Part shown: piece after piece, positions 8,362-16,726 of the stretch
How the letters are laid out: every line of letters begins with the position of its first letter
Position numbering within the stretch: the first letter of the stretch is position 1
NCBI GenBank assembly: GCA_017410325.1
Contig: JAFQRA010000012.1
Location: forward strand, 1 to 56,603
Source: Clostridia bacterium
Lineage (GTDB): Bacteria > Bacillota > Clostridia > Oscillospirales > Acutalibacteraceae
Reading direction: 5' to 3'
DNA length: 56,603 bases
Made by a program: the position numbers and the translations under genes
The notes under the pieces: model-generated
The model's input: only the letters and a program-made list of their open reading frames with translations
Told to the model about the DNA's origin: nothing
Database searches by the model: none

Positions 8362-9609
8362 TTAACCCCTCTTTGAAAGAACGTCTTTTTCATACTGCTT
8401 GATTTCGGCAAGCCAGCCTTCTCTTGCGGGAACGCCCTTGCGTGCGCAGTATTCTTCCCAGATGTCGGCAAAGGGATAAAACTTCATTTCCTCGTTCAGA
8501 GCAAGCAGGCTTGTGAAATCGCCGCCGTCCTGAAGCTCCTTGAGCTGTGCGTGGGGCAGGAGCATTGCGTGAAGCAGAGCCTTTCTCATATTGCGTGCGC
8601 CGATAATCCAGGCGGCAACACGGTTGATGCTCGCATCGAAATAGTCAAGGCCGATAAGCACTCTGTCAAGCGCATCACAGCGGACAATTTCCTTTGCGAT
8701 TTCCTTGAGCTCGTCGTCAAAGGTTACAACGTGGTCGCTGTCCCAGCGCACGCCTCTCGTAACGTGAAGCGCAACCTTGTCGCTGAAGAGGAGCATTGAG
8801 GGAATTTTATCGGAAACAACCTCTGTCGGGTGGTAATGGCCGTTATCAAGCAGGCAGACACAGCCCCTTGTTGCGGCGTAGTTCATATAGAATTCGTGCG
8901 AGCCGACGGTATAGGACTCAACGCCGATGCCGAAAACCTTGGACTCAACCGTGTCAACAAGGTACTGCGGGTCAATGTGCTCGGAAAGAATTTCATCGAG
9001 CGAATCCATAAGCCTCTTTCTCGGGCCGATACGGTCAGCAGGTACGTCCTTGTAGCCGTCGGGAATCCAGATGTTGTTCACGCAGGTAACGCCGAGCTCT
9101 CTGCCGAAGTATTCGCCGATTTTACGCATTGCCTTGCAGTGGTCAATCCAGAAGCGGCGGATTTTCTCATCGGGATGCGAAAGAGTCAGACCGTCTGCGG
9201 CAAGGGGATGGGAGAAAAGAGTGGGGTTTATGTCAAGGCCGAGTCCCCTCTCCTTTGCAAATTCAACCCACTTTGCAAAATGCTTGGGCTCAAGCTTGTC
9301 GCGGCTTACTGTTTCGCCGTCTGTGATGGCGTAGATAGCGTGTAAGTTTATCTTGTGTGCGCCGGGCATAAGAGCAAGAGCCTTGTCGAGGTCTGCCATA
9401 AGCTCCTCGGCGCTGCGTGCCTTGCCGGGGTAGTTGCCCGTAGCCTGTATGCCGCCCGAAAGCTCGCCGCTGCTCTCAAAGCCCGAAACATCGTCACCCT
9501 GCCAGCAGTGAAGCGAAACCTTAACGCTGTCCAGCTTTTCAAGCACCTTTTCGGTGTCAATGCCGATTTCAGCGTAAATTTTCTTTGCGGATTCATAACG
9601 TTCTGTCAT
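8362..9609 (-). CDS. rhaA: L-rhamnose isomerase
   Basis: The 415-residue protein is full length for RhaA (about 415-420). It has the conserved [14 protein letters not shown] start, [18 protein letters not shown], and the metal and substrate segments [37 protein letters not shown] and RWDSDHV. It converts L-rhamnose to L-rhamnulose in the cytoplasm. No rhamnulokinase, aldolase or rhamnose transporter lies in the window, so the gene is separated from the rest of the pathway. A strong minus-strand promoter at 9682-9710 and an inverted repeat at 9646-9666 lie just upstream, and GGTGG precedes the ATG. It leads an operon with nif3 and serS. Confidence 0.97.
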   Translation of the reverse strand: MTERYESAKKIYAEIGIDTEKVLEKLDSVKVSLHCWQGDDVSGFESSGELSGGIQATGNYPGKARSAEELMADLDKALALMPGAHKINLHAIYAITDGETVSRDKLEPKHFAKWVEFAKERGLGLDINPTLFSHPLAADGLTLSHPDEKIRRFWIDHCKAMRKIGEYFGRELGVTCVNNIWIPDGYKDVPADRIGPRKRLMDSLDEILSEHIDPQYLVDTVESKVFGIGVESYTVGSHEFYMNYAATRGCVCLLDNGHYHPTEVVSDKIPSMLLFSDKVALHVTRGVRWDSDHVVTFDDELKEIAKEIVRCDALDRVLIGLDYFDASINRVAAWIIGARNMRKALLHAMLLPHAQLKELQDGGDFTSLLALNEEMKFYPFADIWEEYCARKGVPAREGWLAEIKQYEKDVLSKRG

Positions 9610-9645
9610 ATAAAAACCACCTTTGGATTATTTTTATTTCCGTTC

Positions 9646-9666
9646 GGGTAAATTGTATACTTACCC
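9646..9666. promoter_or_regulatory. Inverted-repeat operator candidate in the rhaA leader
   Basis: GGGTAA and TTACCC bracket a 21-bp site that also contains GTATAC. It starts about 10 bases downstream of the expected transcription start from the 9682-9710 promoter, where a bound repressor would block elongation. The regulator is not encoded nearby. Confidence 0.45.
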
Positions 9667-9681
9667 AATTATACATAATTC

Positions 9682-9710
9682 ATAATATAACTCTTTTTAT
9701 TATTTGTCAA
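9682..9710 (-). promoter_or_regulatory. Promoter of the rhaA-nif3-serS operon
   Basis: On the minus strand a perfect TTGACA (9710-9705) is followed after 17 bases by TATTAT (9687-9682). Confidence 0.8.
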
Positions 9711-9732
9711 ATATTTTTATTATAGACAGCAA

Positions 9733-9766
9733 TAAAAAACCGCCTTGCGGTTAAGCAAGACGGTTT
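9733..9766 (-). terminator. Terminator of the 9789-10787 membrane protein gene
   Basis: AAACCGCCTTGC and GCAAGACGGTTT form a 12-bp stem with one mismatch and a 6-nt loop. On the minus strand it ends in TTTTTTATT, 22 bases after the stop codon. Confidence 0.85.
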
Positions 9767-9788
9767 ATGCAGTTTAATTTGAAGAAAA

Positions 9789-10787
9789 TTACTTGGCAGC
9801 TGCTTCCTTTGCCTTGTACTCTTCGAGAGCCTTGGCAACTTCAGCGTCAATAAGCTTCTTTTTGTTCTGGTTTTCTGTTCTGTTGTCAACCCATACAACG
9901 GCAACAAATGTACCGATGGAGGTCAGCAGGTGCCAGAGTGAGTGACCCTGGAAGTTACCCTGTGCAATGGAGTTGATTTCGTTGTCGCCCCAAAGAGAGG
10001 TGATGACGAAAGCTGTTGCAAAGGAAGCGAGAAGAAGAATAACAAGGCCGAGCTCGTTCTTCGGAATTGTCTTGAATCTGGCAATAACAACGTAGAGAAG
10101 GGGTACGCAGGTGACGAAGCAGCCGAACTCTGCAAGAGAGAGACCGCCGTGGTCGCCGCCCATATCGTAGGGAACGCCGAATTCATCTCTGCCGCCGAAC
10201 CAAAGAGGACGGTTGTGCTGAATGAATACTTCAAAGGTGAGAACAAGAAGGACTATAGCAGCCCAGATTGTTACTATGGTACAAATCTTGTTGCGAAGCT
10301 GGGGCTTGTCACCGTAAAGCTCGAAGGTGAAGCAAAGAACGCCGGACCAAGCCATCAGCTCGGTGAAGGACATATCAACGTAGCTTGCAAGGAGCTTTGT
10401 CGTGATGATGCCGGGAGCAAACTCGCCGTAGTCTGCTGTGTGCATACCGACGGAGGTAACGCTCATTACGGCAACAATCGCAAAGAAGGTGTACCAGTAC
10501 CACTTCTTGTTCTTCTTGATAAGAAGGATAACGATACTGCAGATAGCTGCAAGGGTGTATGCCCAGTTTGTCATAACAGCGGAATACTGTGCGCAATACT
10601 GGCCGAATGTGGTTAACGAGAATGTGGAGTCGCCAGCAGCGAGTGCTGCGATTTCATCCCAGCTCATGTTGTAAAGGTCGAACCAGCGGATGAAATTGAG
10701 GTTTGCTATAGCAGCGCTTATCTGGCTCATTGTGTCGGCCAGGCTGAAGTTCTGTATAGCTTCAATTGCCATGGAAATGGGGTTCAT
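9789..10787 (-). CDS. Unrecognised polytopic membrane protein with HxxxH motif
   Basis: The 332-residue protein has about eight hydrophobic segments from residue 60 onward and a charged, Ala/Lys/Glu-rich C-terminal tail (VAKALEEYKAKEAAAK). I do not recognise the family. SVGMHTADYGEF and, near the end, GHSLWHLLTS (H-x-x-x-H) place histidines at membrane edges. This recalls, without proving, the metal sites of CREST-superfamily membrane hydrolases. Two loops hold RPLWFGGRDEFG and YDMGGDHGG. It is a single-gene unit with its own promoter (10823-10852), AAGGAGGC ribosome site and terminator. Confidence 0.75.
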   Translation of the reverse strand: MNPISMAIEAIQNFSLADTMSQISAAIANLNFIRWFDLYNMSWDEIAALAAGDSTFSLTTFGQYCAQYSAVMTNWAYTLAAICSIVILLIKKNKKWYWYTFFAIVAVMSVTSVGMHTADYGEFAPGIITTKLLASYVDMSFTELMAWSGVLCFTFELYGDKPQLRNKICTIVTIWAAIVLLVLTFEVFIQHNRPLWFGGRDEFGVPYDMGGDHGGLSLAEFGCFVTCVPLLYVVIARFKTIPKNELGLVILLLASFATAFVITSLWGDNEINSIAQGNFQGHSLWHLLTSIGTFVAVVWVDNRTENQNKKKLIDAEVAKALEEYKAKEAAAK

Positions 10788-10822
10788 GAAACAGCCTCCT
10801 TAAAATAAAATTAAGCGTGTAC

Positions 10823-10852
10823 ATTATACCACCGTAAAAACGGAAAAGTCAA
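10823..10852 (-). promoter_or_regulatory. Promoter of the HxxxH membrane protein gene
   Basis: On the minus strand TTGACT (10852-10847) is followed after 18 bases by the consensus TATAAT (10828-10823). Confidence 0.8.
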
Positions 10853-10892
10853 CAAAAAAAACATATAATTGGAAATTTGACTTTATTTTTAC

Positions 10893-12320
10893 TTAAAAAT
10901 GTCCGCCTCTCATTTCAACAACTATTGCATCAATTCTCATATACGCAAGGCCGAGAAGCTCGATGATTTTGTAGAAGAATGAGCGTATGCCGACACGCAG
11001 TGCGCCGTCGTTGAAATCCTTCGTCTTTTCAATGGTGAGACTGTCGAGAAGCTCGCTGTTATCGCCTCGGAAGGTTTTGAGCACCAGCGCGCTGTCGGTG
11101 AATTCAACGGTTGAATAGGTTGTAACGTCGCCTTCGATGAAGGAATAAGCCGTGTACGGCCACAGGTAGCCGAGCTCTTCGCCGAGTGAGCCCTGGTCAC
11201 AGCAGGCGTTGACGTTTACGTAAACTATGCCGTTGGGGTCGGTGTAGGTTTGGCCGCTTTCCGCCTTGCCGACAACAAGACCGTCACTGATAAAGTTTGA
11301 ACGGCCCTGCATGTGGGTGTGGCCCGTGAAAACGATGTCGAGGTCGTACATTTCGTATATCGGCTGGAATACGGCATTGAGAAGTATGTTCGTTTCGGGC
11401 TCAAGCATTGCAACGCCGGGAGCGTAAAGAGCCTGGTGCATAACGCCTATGCGCCACTTTGCATCGGGGTTGGCTTCAACGGCTTCCTTTGCCATTGCTC
11501 TGTGATCGGCGGCAGAGCCAGATGTTGCATCAAAAACAAGGTAGAGCACATCACCGTAACGGAACCAGAAATCTCTGTCCAGACCCTCAAAATACTTGCC
11601 GAAAAATTCGTTGGGCATATGGGTATAATAGTCGTATGTAAAGCCCTTTTTGTCATGGTTGCCGATTGCAAGCGCAAGAGGCAGGCTCCGTGTGTATTCG
11701 GGCATTAGAAATGTCTGCCATTCGTCAGCAGCCTTGCCCGTTGAGGTGTTGTCGCCCGGGGACAAAAGGAAGCTGATGTCGGGATTTTTCGTGAGCGCTT
11801 CGTCAAGCACGTTCTGCCATACGTAGCCTATGCGTGACTGCTCCTCGGGGTTGTCTGTTGACTGACCGCCAATCTGAATATCGCCGACAACCATCATTTT
11901 GTAGCTGTCAAAGCCCTTGCTTTCATATTTGCAGGCTTCACTCCAGCCGTTTTCGGAATACCACTTGTAGTAGTACGTTGTGTTTTCTTCAATGCCTGTC
12001 ATTGTGACACGGCAGACAAGCTGGTCTTCGTTTTCGGCAGGTGTGGTTTCACCCTCGAAAACGGTTGCGTTTGTCATAGCCTCGTCTTTTGCAAGCATAA
12101 CCTTTGCAACAGCCTTGTCCTTTGCGGCGTGCCAGCAGATGTTGAGTTCGGTTTCGTCTGCGCCGACACAGAGCATGGGCAGCGTGTTTTCGTCGCGAAG
12201 CTCGGCGTAAAGCGCGTTCCATTCTTCCTGCGTGAGCGACTTGTCGTCAAAGGCGGCGGCTGAAAGCACGCCCTGAAAAATGAAAACAAGAGCCAGAGAT
12301 AATGCTAAAAGCTTTTTCAT
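10893..12320 (-). CDS. Secreted purple-acid-phosphatase-like metallophosphoesterase
   Basis: The 475-residue protein starts with a signal peptide (MKKLLALSLALVFIFQGVL, cut near AAAF). A fibronectin-like N-terminal domain (about residues 45-140) of the purple acid phosphatase type follows. The calcineurin-like domain contains all metal-ligand blocks: VVGDIQIGG, LLSPGDNTS, LAIGNHDKKG, GVMHQ and FTGHTHMQG. It should hydrolyse phosphate monoesters or related esters outside the cell. The C-terminus ends in a hydrophobic, amphipathic stretch (RSFFYKIIELLGLAYMRID) that could associate with the membrane. The 128-residue zinc-ribbon gene lies 21 bases upstream in the same direction. Confidence 0.9.
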   Translation of the reverse strand: MKKLLALSLALVFIFQGVLSAAAFDDKSLTQEEWNALYAELRDENTLPMLCVGADETELNICWHAAKDKAVAKVMLAKDEAMTNATVFEGETTPAENEDQLVCRVTMTGIEENTTYYYKWYSENGWSEACKYESKGFDSYKMMVVGDIQIGGQSTDNPEEQSRIGYVWQNVLDEALTKNPDISFLLSPGDNTSTGKAADEWQTFLMPEYTRSLPLALAIGNHDKKGFTYDYYTHMPNEFFGKYFEGLDRDFWFRYGDVLYLVFDATSGSAADHRAMAKEAVEANPDAKWRIGVMHQALYAPGVAMLEPETNILLNAVFQPIYEMYDLDIVFTGHTHMQGRSNFISDGLVVGKAESGQTYTDPNGIVYVNVNACCDQGSLGEELGYLWPYTAYSFIEGDVTTYSTVEFTDSALVLKTFRGDNSELLDSLTIEKTKDFNDGALRVGIRSFFYKIIELLGLAYMRIDAIVVEMRGGHF

Positions 12321-12341
12321 AAAAAATTACCTCACTTTATT

Positions 12342-12728
12342 TTACGGCAATCTCTTGCCGCATTTGTTGCAGAATTCAAAATCTTCCTTGGCTTTTGCGC
12401 CGCAGTAGGGGCAGAAGCGGCTGCCGGAGGTTTCTTCTTCGGCTGACCAACGCTCGAAGCCGCTGCCGCCGAAGCGCTCGTTGAACGGGTCGGGCTCCTC
12501 GGTTTCATCGGTTATGTCGTACTGTGAGTAACGGTTTTTTGATTTAGCGTTTTTGAAATTGTAAACGGTGGTTGTAATTGCAATACCTGTCCAGATAATA
12601 CCGAAAATAGCCATAAAGCCGCTTGCCTGAGCCGCCATTACCGTCCAGAAAATGCCGAAGCAGACCATAAATATGCCCACAACTCCGGCTATCATCGAAG
12701 GGCCTCTGCCGGGCTTGATGCTCCTCAT
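12342..12728 (-). CDS. Small membrane protein with C-terminal zinc ribbon
   Basis: The 128-residue protein has two TM segments in the first 55 residues (MIAGVVGIFMVCFGIFWTVM and FMAIFGIIWTGIAITTTVY). A polar linker follows, then a C-terminal zinc ribbon FCPYCG...FCNKCGKRLP with two CxxC pairs. No function is known to me. It sits just upstream of the phosphatase gene on the same strand and has an AAAGGAGTGTGAGG ribosome site. Confidence 0.82.
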   Translation of the reverse strand: MRSIKPGRGPSMIAGVVGIFMVCFGIFWTVMAAQASGFMAIFGIIWTGIAITTTVYNFKNAKSKNRYSQYDITDETEEPDPFNERFGGSGFERWSAEEETSGSRFCPYCGAKAKEDFEFCNKCGKRLP

Positions 12729-12795
12729 AACCTCACACTCCTTTTAATTCTATTTTAGTATTTAAAAAATGTATTGTCAATCAAATCAAAAAATG

Positions 12796-12823
12796 TTTAC
12801 ATTTTATCATTTTGTGGTAAAAT
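12796..12823 (+). promoter_or_regulatory. Promoter of the PHP phosphatase gene
   Basis: TTTACA at 12796 and TAAAAT at 12818 are separated by 16 bases, upstream of AAGGTGATT and the start at 12860. Confidence 0.6.
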
Positions 12824-12859
12824 AGTAGCGTAAATTTTTTCAATTATAAGGTGATTCCA

Positions 12860-13684
12860 ATGGCTTACAAAAATTTAATCGACCTTCATATGCACACAAG
12901 CAGTTCGTTTGACGGCCACTATTCCGCCGCCGAAATGTGCGAAGCCGCAGTAAACGCAGGTCTTTCCGTTATTACTTTTACAGACCATTTTGACGTGGAT
13001 TTTTTTGAGGAGCACAGGCTCGGCGAAAGACAGGTCACAAGCTATGAGGACGTTACCTCGGCACAGGCCGCCTTTGCTGACAGAATAAAAGTGCTCGTCG
13101 GCATTGAGGTCGGCCAGGGTACATACGAGCCCGAGCTGACAAAGAAATCACTCGAAAAATACGAGTACGATTTTATCATCGGCTCTATTCACAACCTTCG
13201 CAAAACTCCCGATTTTTGCGAGCTTGACTACACCAATATGACCCTTGACGAGGTCTACGGTCTGCTCGACAAATACTTTGAGGAAATGCTCCTGCTTGCA
13301 AAGTGGAACGGCTTTGACACGCTTGCTCACCTGACCTATCCCCTGCGCTACATTATGGGCAACTACGGCATCAAGGTTGACCTTAAAAAGTATGACGGTA
13401 TCGTTGACGATATTTTTAAAACGGTTATTGCTAACGGAAAGGCTCTCGAAATCAACACGAGCGGTCTCAGGCAGAAAATCGGCGTAACTATGCCGACTGT
13501 TGACTACGTGCGCCGCTTCAAGGAGCTTGGCGGTGAATATATCACCATCGGCTCGGACGCACACTTCACAGAGCACGTCGGCGCGGGCATAAACGAGGGC
13601 TTTGCAATTGCGAAGGCTGCCGGCTTTGAGTACGTGACGTACTACGAAAAGCATAAGCCGGTACAGGTTAAGATTACAGTTTAA
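12860..13684 (+). CDS. PHP-domain histidinol-phosphatase-like protein
   Basis: The PHP metal site is clear: LIDLHMHTSSSFDGH at residues 6-20, ITFTDHFD near 44, GIEVGQG near 83, IIGSIHN and, late, TIGSDAHFTEHVG. The family includes HisK-type histidinol phosphatases of the histidine pathway, but related PHP proteins act on other phosphate esters and no his genes are near. The frame can be read from a GTG at 12851, but AAGGTGA at 12848-12854 is well spaced for the ATG at 12860, which I chose (274 residues). Cytoplasmic. Confidence 0.88.
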   Translation: MAYKNLIDLHMHTSSSFDGHYSAAEMCEAAVNAGLSVITFTDHFDVDFFEEHRLGERQVTSYEDVTSAQAAFADRIKVLVGIEVGQGTYEPELTKKSLEKYEYDFIIGSIHNLRKTPDFCELDYTNMTLDEVYGLLDKYFEEMLLLAKWNGFDTLAHLTYPLRYIMGNYGIKVDLKKYDGIVDDIFKTVIANGKALEINTSGLRQKIGVTMPTVDYVRRFKELGGEYITIGSDAHFTEHVGAGINEGFAIAKAAGFEYVTYYEKHKPVQVKITV

Positions 13685-13707
13685 CGGCTTTGCCGATAAA
13701 CCGTAAT

Positions 13708-13826
13708 CAATGCAAAATGCAAAATGATAAATGCAAAGTTGTGGGCGGGACACCCGCACCCGAATTATATAATCGGAGCGAAGCAACCCTTAATTTTGCA
13801 CTTTGCACTTTGCATTCTGCACTCAA
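13708..13826. repeat. Interspersed palindromic element, copy B
   Basis: Left arm: TGCAAAATGCAAAATG units at 13710-13738. Centre: a GTGGGCGGGACACCCGCAC hairpin. Right part: ATCGGAGCGAAGCAACCC, then TTAATTTTGCACTTTGCA units ending near 13820. The arms can pair, so it reads as a large imperfect palindrome between the PHP gene and ispE. The ispE frame stays open through it, but the real start is downstream. Confidence 0.85.
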
Positions 13827-13848
13827 TACAGCTACGGGAGGGAAATCG

Positions 13849-14697
13849 ATGAACACAATAAAGTTAAACGCTCCTGCAAAAATTAATCTTTTACTCGACA
13901 TAATAAAAATACTGCCTAACGGCTACCACAGCCTTTTTATGGTTATGCAGACGGTTGACCTTTGCGACGAGGTAGAGGTTACACTTCGTGACGACGGAAA
14001 AATCACGCTTGAGTGCAGTGAAAAGGCTTTGCCGACGGATGAAAAAAACATCGCCTACAAGGCGGCGGTAAAATTCTTTGAAGCAAATAATCTGAATTTC
14101 GGTGCGGATATAAAGCTGACCAAAACCATTCCGTTTGAGGCAGGTCTTGCCGGCGGAAGCACGGATGCGGCCGCTGTATTAAAAGCGCTGAATATTTTGT
14201 GCGATACCAAACTTTCGAACGAAGAGCTCTGCAAAATCGGCGTAAAGCTCGGCGCAGACGTGCCCTTCTGTATCTGCGGCGGCACTATGCTCGCGCAGGA
14301 TATCGGTCAGGTGCTCTCGCCCCTGCCAAAGCTTCCCGGCTGCTATATCGTTCTCGTTAAGCCCGAGGCAGGCGTTTCCACAAAGGAGGCCTTTGCCGCC
14401 TTCGATTCGTGCGAAACCATCCGCCACCCCGACTGTACGGCTATGCTTCACGCCGCCGCAAATGGCGATTTTGAGGGAACGATGCAGAACGTCGGCAACG
14501 TTTTCGAGCAGTTTGTCGAAGTTCCGCAAAGAGCGGATATCAAGGCGATTATGCGTGAGTGCGGCTGTCTTGCCTGCTGTATGAGCGGCAGCGGCCCCAC
14601 CGTTTTCGGCGTTTTTGATACAAAAGAAAAAGCGGAAAACTGTGTTGCGAAAATTCCGATAAAGCTCGGCAAAGCGTACCTTACAAAGCCGATATAA
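13849..14697 (+). CDS. ispE: 4-diphosphocytidyl-2-C-methyl-D-erythritol kinase
   Basis: This GHMP kinase of 282 residues phosphorylates CDP-ME in the non-mevalonate isoprenoid pathway. Seen: the opening NAPAKINLLLDI, NGYHSLFMVMQTVDL, the GHMP ATP loop AGLAGGSTDAAAVL near residue 100, GADVPFCICGG, and the C-terminal SGSGPTVFG. The start was set at ATG 13849 behind GGGAGGGAA. The frame extends upstream to 13690 through the repeat element, but that would add about 50 residues with no IspE counterpart. A bidirectional terminator follows 8 bases after the stop. Confidence 0.96.
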   Translation: MNTIKLNAPAKINLLLDIIKILPNGYHSLFMVMQTVDLCDEVEVTLRDDGKITLECSEKALPTDEKNIAYKAAVKFFEANNLNFGADIKLTKTIPFEAGLAGGSTDAAAVLKALNILCDTKLSNEELCKIGVKLGADVPFCICGGTMLAQDIGQVLSPLPKLPGCYIVLVKPEAGVSTKEAFAAFDSCETIRHPDCTAMLHAAANGDFEGTMQNVGNVFEQFVEVPQRADIKAIMRECGCLACCMSGSGPTVFGVFDTKEKAENCVAKIPIKLGKAYLTKPI

Positions 14698-14705
14698 CAG
14701 TAATT

Positions 14706-14745
14706 AAATAAGGTGCTTGATTTTGCAAAATCAAGCACCTTATTT
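14706..14745. terminator. Bidirectional terminator between ispE and trxA
   Basis: AAATAAGGTGCTTGATTTTG and its exact reverse complement form a 40-nt perfect palindrome between two convergent genes, with A and T tracts on either side. Confidence 0.92.
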
Positions 14746-14750
14746 ATAAT

Positions 14751-15056
14751 TTATTTCACCATTTCAAGAATTGCTCTTTTGGGTTTGACACCGACGGAGC
14801 TTGAAACAACGGCGCCGTTTTTGATAACGAAGAGTGACGGAATTGTCATCACGCCGAATTTCTGAGCAAGCTCGGGCTCGCTGTCAATGTTGATTTTACC
14901 GACGGTGATATCGGGGTTTTCGTCCGAAATCTGTTCAATCACAGGCATAAGCGTTCTGCAAGGACCGCACCAGTCGGCATAGAAATCGAGTAAAACCGTT
15001 TTGTTACTTTTTAATACGAGATTTTCAAAATTTTCCTTGTTGATAATAGCTGCCAT
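14751..15056 (-). CDS. trxA: Thioredoxin
   Basis: 101 residues with the active site ADWCGPCRTL (C30, C33), the cis-Pro region MTIPSLFVIKNG and normal length. It reduces protein disulfides in the cytoplasm. The start was set at the ATG at 15056 (MAAIIN) because AGAGGTGA lies seven bases before it; a GTG nine bases upstream overlaps that site. It lies 41 bases downstream of a MarR/OhrR-type regulator on the same strand, suggesting peroxide or thiol-stress control of both. Confidence 0.96.
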   Translation of the reverse strand: MAAIINKENFENLVLKSNKTVLLDFYADWCGPCRTLMPVIEQISDENPDITVGKINIDSEPELAQKFGVMTIPSLFVIKNGAVVSSSVGVKPKRAILEMVK

Positions 15057-15097
15057 TTGTTTCACCTCTTATTTTTAATTATTTTGTCCTCTTGCTT

Positions 15098-15532
15098 TTA
15101 TTTTACTCCGAGAATTTTATGCATCAGAGTGTGCAATTGCGTTGCTTCTTCAGCGCTCAGCTTAACACAGCCTGCCATTTTCTGCGGAATTCCAATAGCT
15201 TTTTCTTTGAGCGCTTCGCCCTCGGGAGTGATTTCGACGGTTAGAATTCTCTCGTCCTCCTTTGAGCGGTAGCGGCTTACAAAGCTCTTTGCTTCAAGGC
15301 TTTTGAGTACAGGTGTAAGTGTGCCTGAGTCAAGAAAAAGTTTTTCGCCAAGGTGCTTTACATTTATCTTTTTTTCTTCCCAGAAAACCATCATTGCAAT
15401 ATATTGCGTATAGGTTAGGTCAAGCTCGTCAAGAAAGGGTCTGTAGCGCTTGACTATCTCACGGGATGCGGCATATATCGGAAAGCAAAGCTGGTTTTCA
15501 AGTCGGATACAGTCGTATTTTGAATTGTTCAT
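15098..15532 (-). CDS. MarR-family regulator, OhrR-like
   Basis: 144 residues with a winged-helix fold. The N-terminal ENQLCFPIYAASREIVKRYR and LDELDLTYTQYIAMM are the OhrR pattern, in which the single N-terminal Cys (in LCFP) senses organic peroxides. The DNA-recognition part is HLGEKLFLDSGTLTPVLKSL, and the wing carries YRSKEDERIL. The start is at ATG 15532 behind GGAGGTG; an upstream in-frame ATG lies inside the operator. A 24-bp perfect palindrome sits 24 bases upstream, so autoregulation is expected. No ohr peroxidase gene is in the window; the downstream gene is trxA. Confidence 0.9.
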   Translation of the reverse strand: MNNSKYDCIRLENQLCFPIYAASREIVKRYRPFLDELDLTYTQYIAMMVFWEEKKINVKHLGEKLFLDSGTLTPVLKSLEAKSFVSRYRSKEDERILTVEITPEGEALKEKAIGIPQKMAGCVKLSAEEATQLHTLMHKILGVK

Positions 15533-15555
15533 CGGAATGCACCTCCGTTGCGCTA

Positions 15556-15579
15556 AATTCAATTGAGCTCAATTGAATT
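15556..15579. promoter_or_regulatory. OhrR/MarR operator candidate
   Basis: AATTCAATTGAG followed by its exact reverse complement CTCAATTGAATT gives a 24-bp perfect palindrome. The CAATT/AATTG half sites recall known OhrR operators. It lies just upstream of the regulator's ribosome site. Confidence 0.75.
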
Positions 15580-15628
15580 GTATCATCTTAATTTCATTTT
15601 GTCAACACTTTTTTGCAAAAAAATAAAA

Positions 15629-15658
15629 ACGACACTTCCGCAAAAACGAAAGTGCCGT
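15629..15658 (-). terminator. Terminator of ddh
   Basis: ACGACACTTCCG and CGAAAGTGCCGT form a 12-nt imperfect stem around CAAAAA. On the minus strand it ends in TTTTATTTTTT, 12 bases after the ddh stop. Confidence 0.8.
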
Positions 15659-15670
15659 AAACGGTTTAGG

Positions 15671-16654
15671 TTAAAGAAGCTCCTTACGAAGCTCTGCGCC
15701 CGATTTTGCGCTCAGGTATGCAGGAGGGACATCGAAAACAGTTTTACAGCCGCACAACCCATCCTTGCTCATTCTTGCCGCCGCTCTTGCAAAGCAGACT
15801 ATAACGCTTGCGGTGAATTCGGGGTTTGAATCGAGCTTGAGGCTGTACTCGATAATGTGGCTGTTTTCGAGGTTTGCGCCTGTTTTACCGCTGCGGATAA
15901 CGAAGCCGCCGTGGGGAATGCCGCCGTGGTTTGTGTTAAGCTCTTCCTGCGAAATGAAGTTGACCGTTGTGTCGTAATCGGCAAAATAGTTGGGCATATT
16001 TTTGATTTCTTCTTCGATTTTCGCCTTGTCTGCGCCGTCCTTTGCAACAACGAAGCACTCTCTCGTGTGCTTTTCTCTTGTTGTCAGCTCGGGGTTTGCA
16101 CCGCTTCTGACCGCTTCAAGCGCCGACTCAACGGGTACGGTGTACTGCTTGCCGTCCGCAACGCCGTCAACACGGCGGATAGCGTCGGAATGGCCCTGGC
16201 TTACGCCCTTGCCCCAGAAGGTGTAGTCCTTGCCGTCGGGCAGAATTGCGCCGCCGTAAAGACGGTTGAGCGAAAACATACCGGGGTCCCAGCCAACGGA
16301 AATCATAGCAATTTTTTTGCTCTCCCGTGCCGCTTCGTCAACCTTGTCGAAGTGCTCGGGAATTTTTGCGTGGGTGTCAAAGCTGTCAACAACGTTGAAA
16401 AGCTTTGCAAGTGCCGGTGTCTGCTCGGGCAGGTCTGTTGCACTGCCGCCGCAGATAATCATAACGTCTATTTTATCGGTCATTTTTTCGGCATCCTCCG
16501 TTTTGTAAACGGGCACGCCGGGTGTGTTGATTTTAACAGCTGCAGGGTCTCTGCGTGAGAAAACCGCAACAAGCTCCATATCCTTGTTCTGCTTTATTGC
16601 GTTTTCAACGCCTCTGCCGAGGTTGCCGTAGCCGTAAATACCGATTCTTATCAT
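15671..16654 (-). CDS. ddh: meso-Diaminopimelate dehydrogenase
   Basis: 327 residues, the usual length. NADP-binding start IRIGIYGYGNLGRGVE, then CGGSATDLPEQTPAL, VDSFDTHAKIPEH, SVGWDPGMFSLNR, the substrate loop FWGKGVSQGHSDAIRR, and NTNHGGIPHGGFV. It makes meso-DAP from tetrahydrodipicolinate in one reductive amination step, feeding lysine and peptidoglycan synthesis. Its presence suggests DAP-type peptidoglycan and a short lysine pathway. Single-gene unit with GGAGGCG ribosome site and a terminator. Confidence 0.97.
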   Translation of the reverse strand: MIRIGIYGYGNLGRGVENAIKQNKDMELVAVFSRRDPAAVKINTPGVPVYKTEDAEKMTDKIDVMIICGGSATDLPEQTPALAKLFNVVDSFDTHAKIPEHFDKVDEAARESKKIAMISVGWDPGMFSLNRLYGGAILPDGKDYTFWGKGVSQGHSDAIRRVDGVADGKQYTVPVESALEAVRSGANPELTTREKHTRECFVVAKDGADKAKIEEEIKNMPNYFADYDTTVNFISQEELNTNHGGIPHGGFVIRSGKTGANLENSHIIEYSLKLDSNPEFTASVIVCFARAAARMSKDGLCGCKTVFDVPPAYLSAKSGAELRKELL

Positions 16655-16726
16655 TTTAAAAGCGCCTCCGTAATAAAATTACAAGCAAAAATATAACACA
16701 TTAAAAGGCATTATTCAATAATATTT

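Noticed and set aside
12851-12859. GTG start for the PHP-domain gene
   Set aside because: The GTG is part of the AAGGTGA ribosome site for the ATG at 12860.
15857-16558. A 233-codon plus-strand frame antisense to ddh
   Set aside because: No family signature and no ribosome site. ddh is intact on the other strand.
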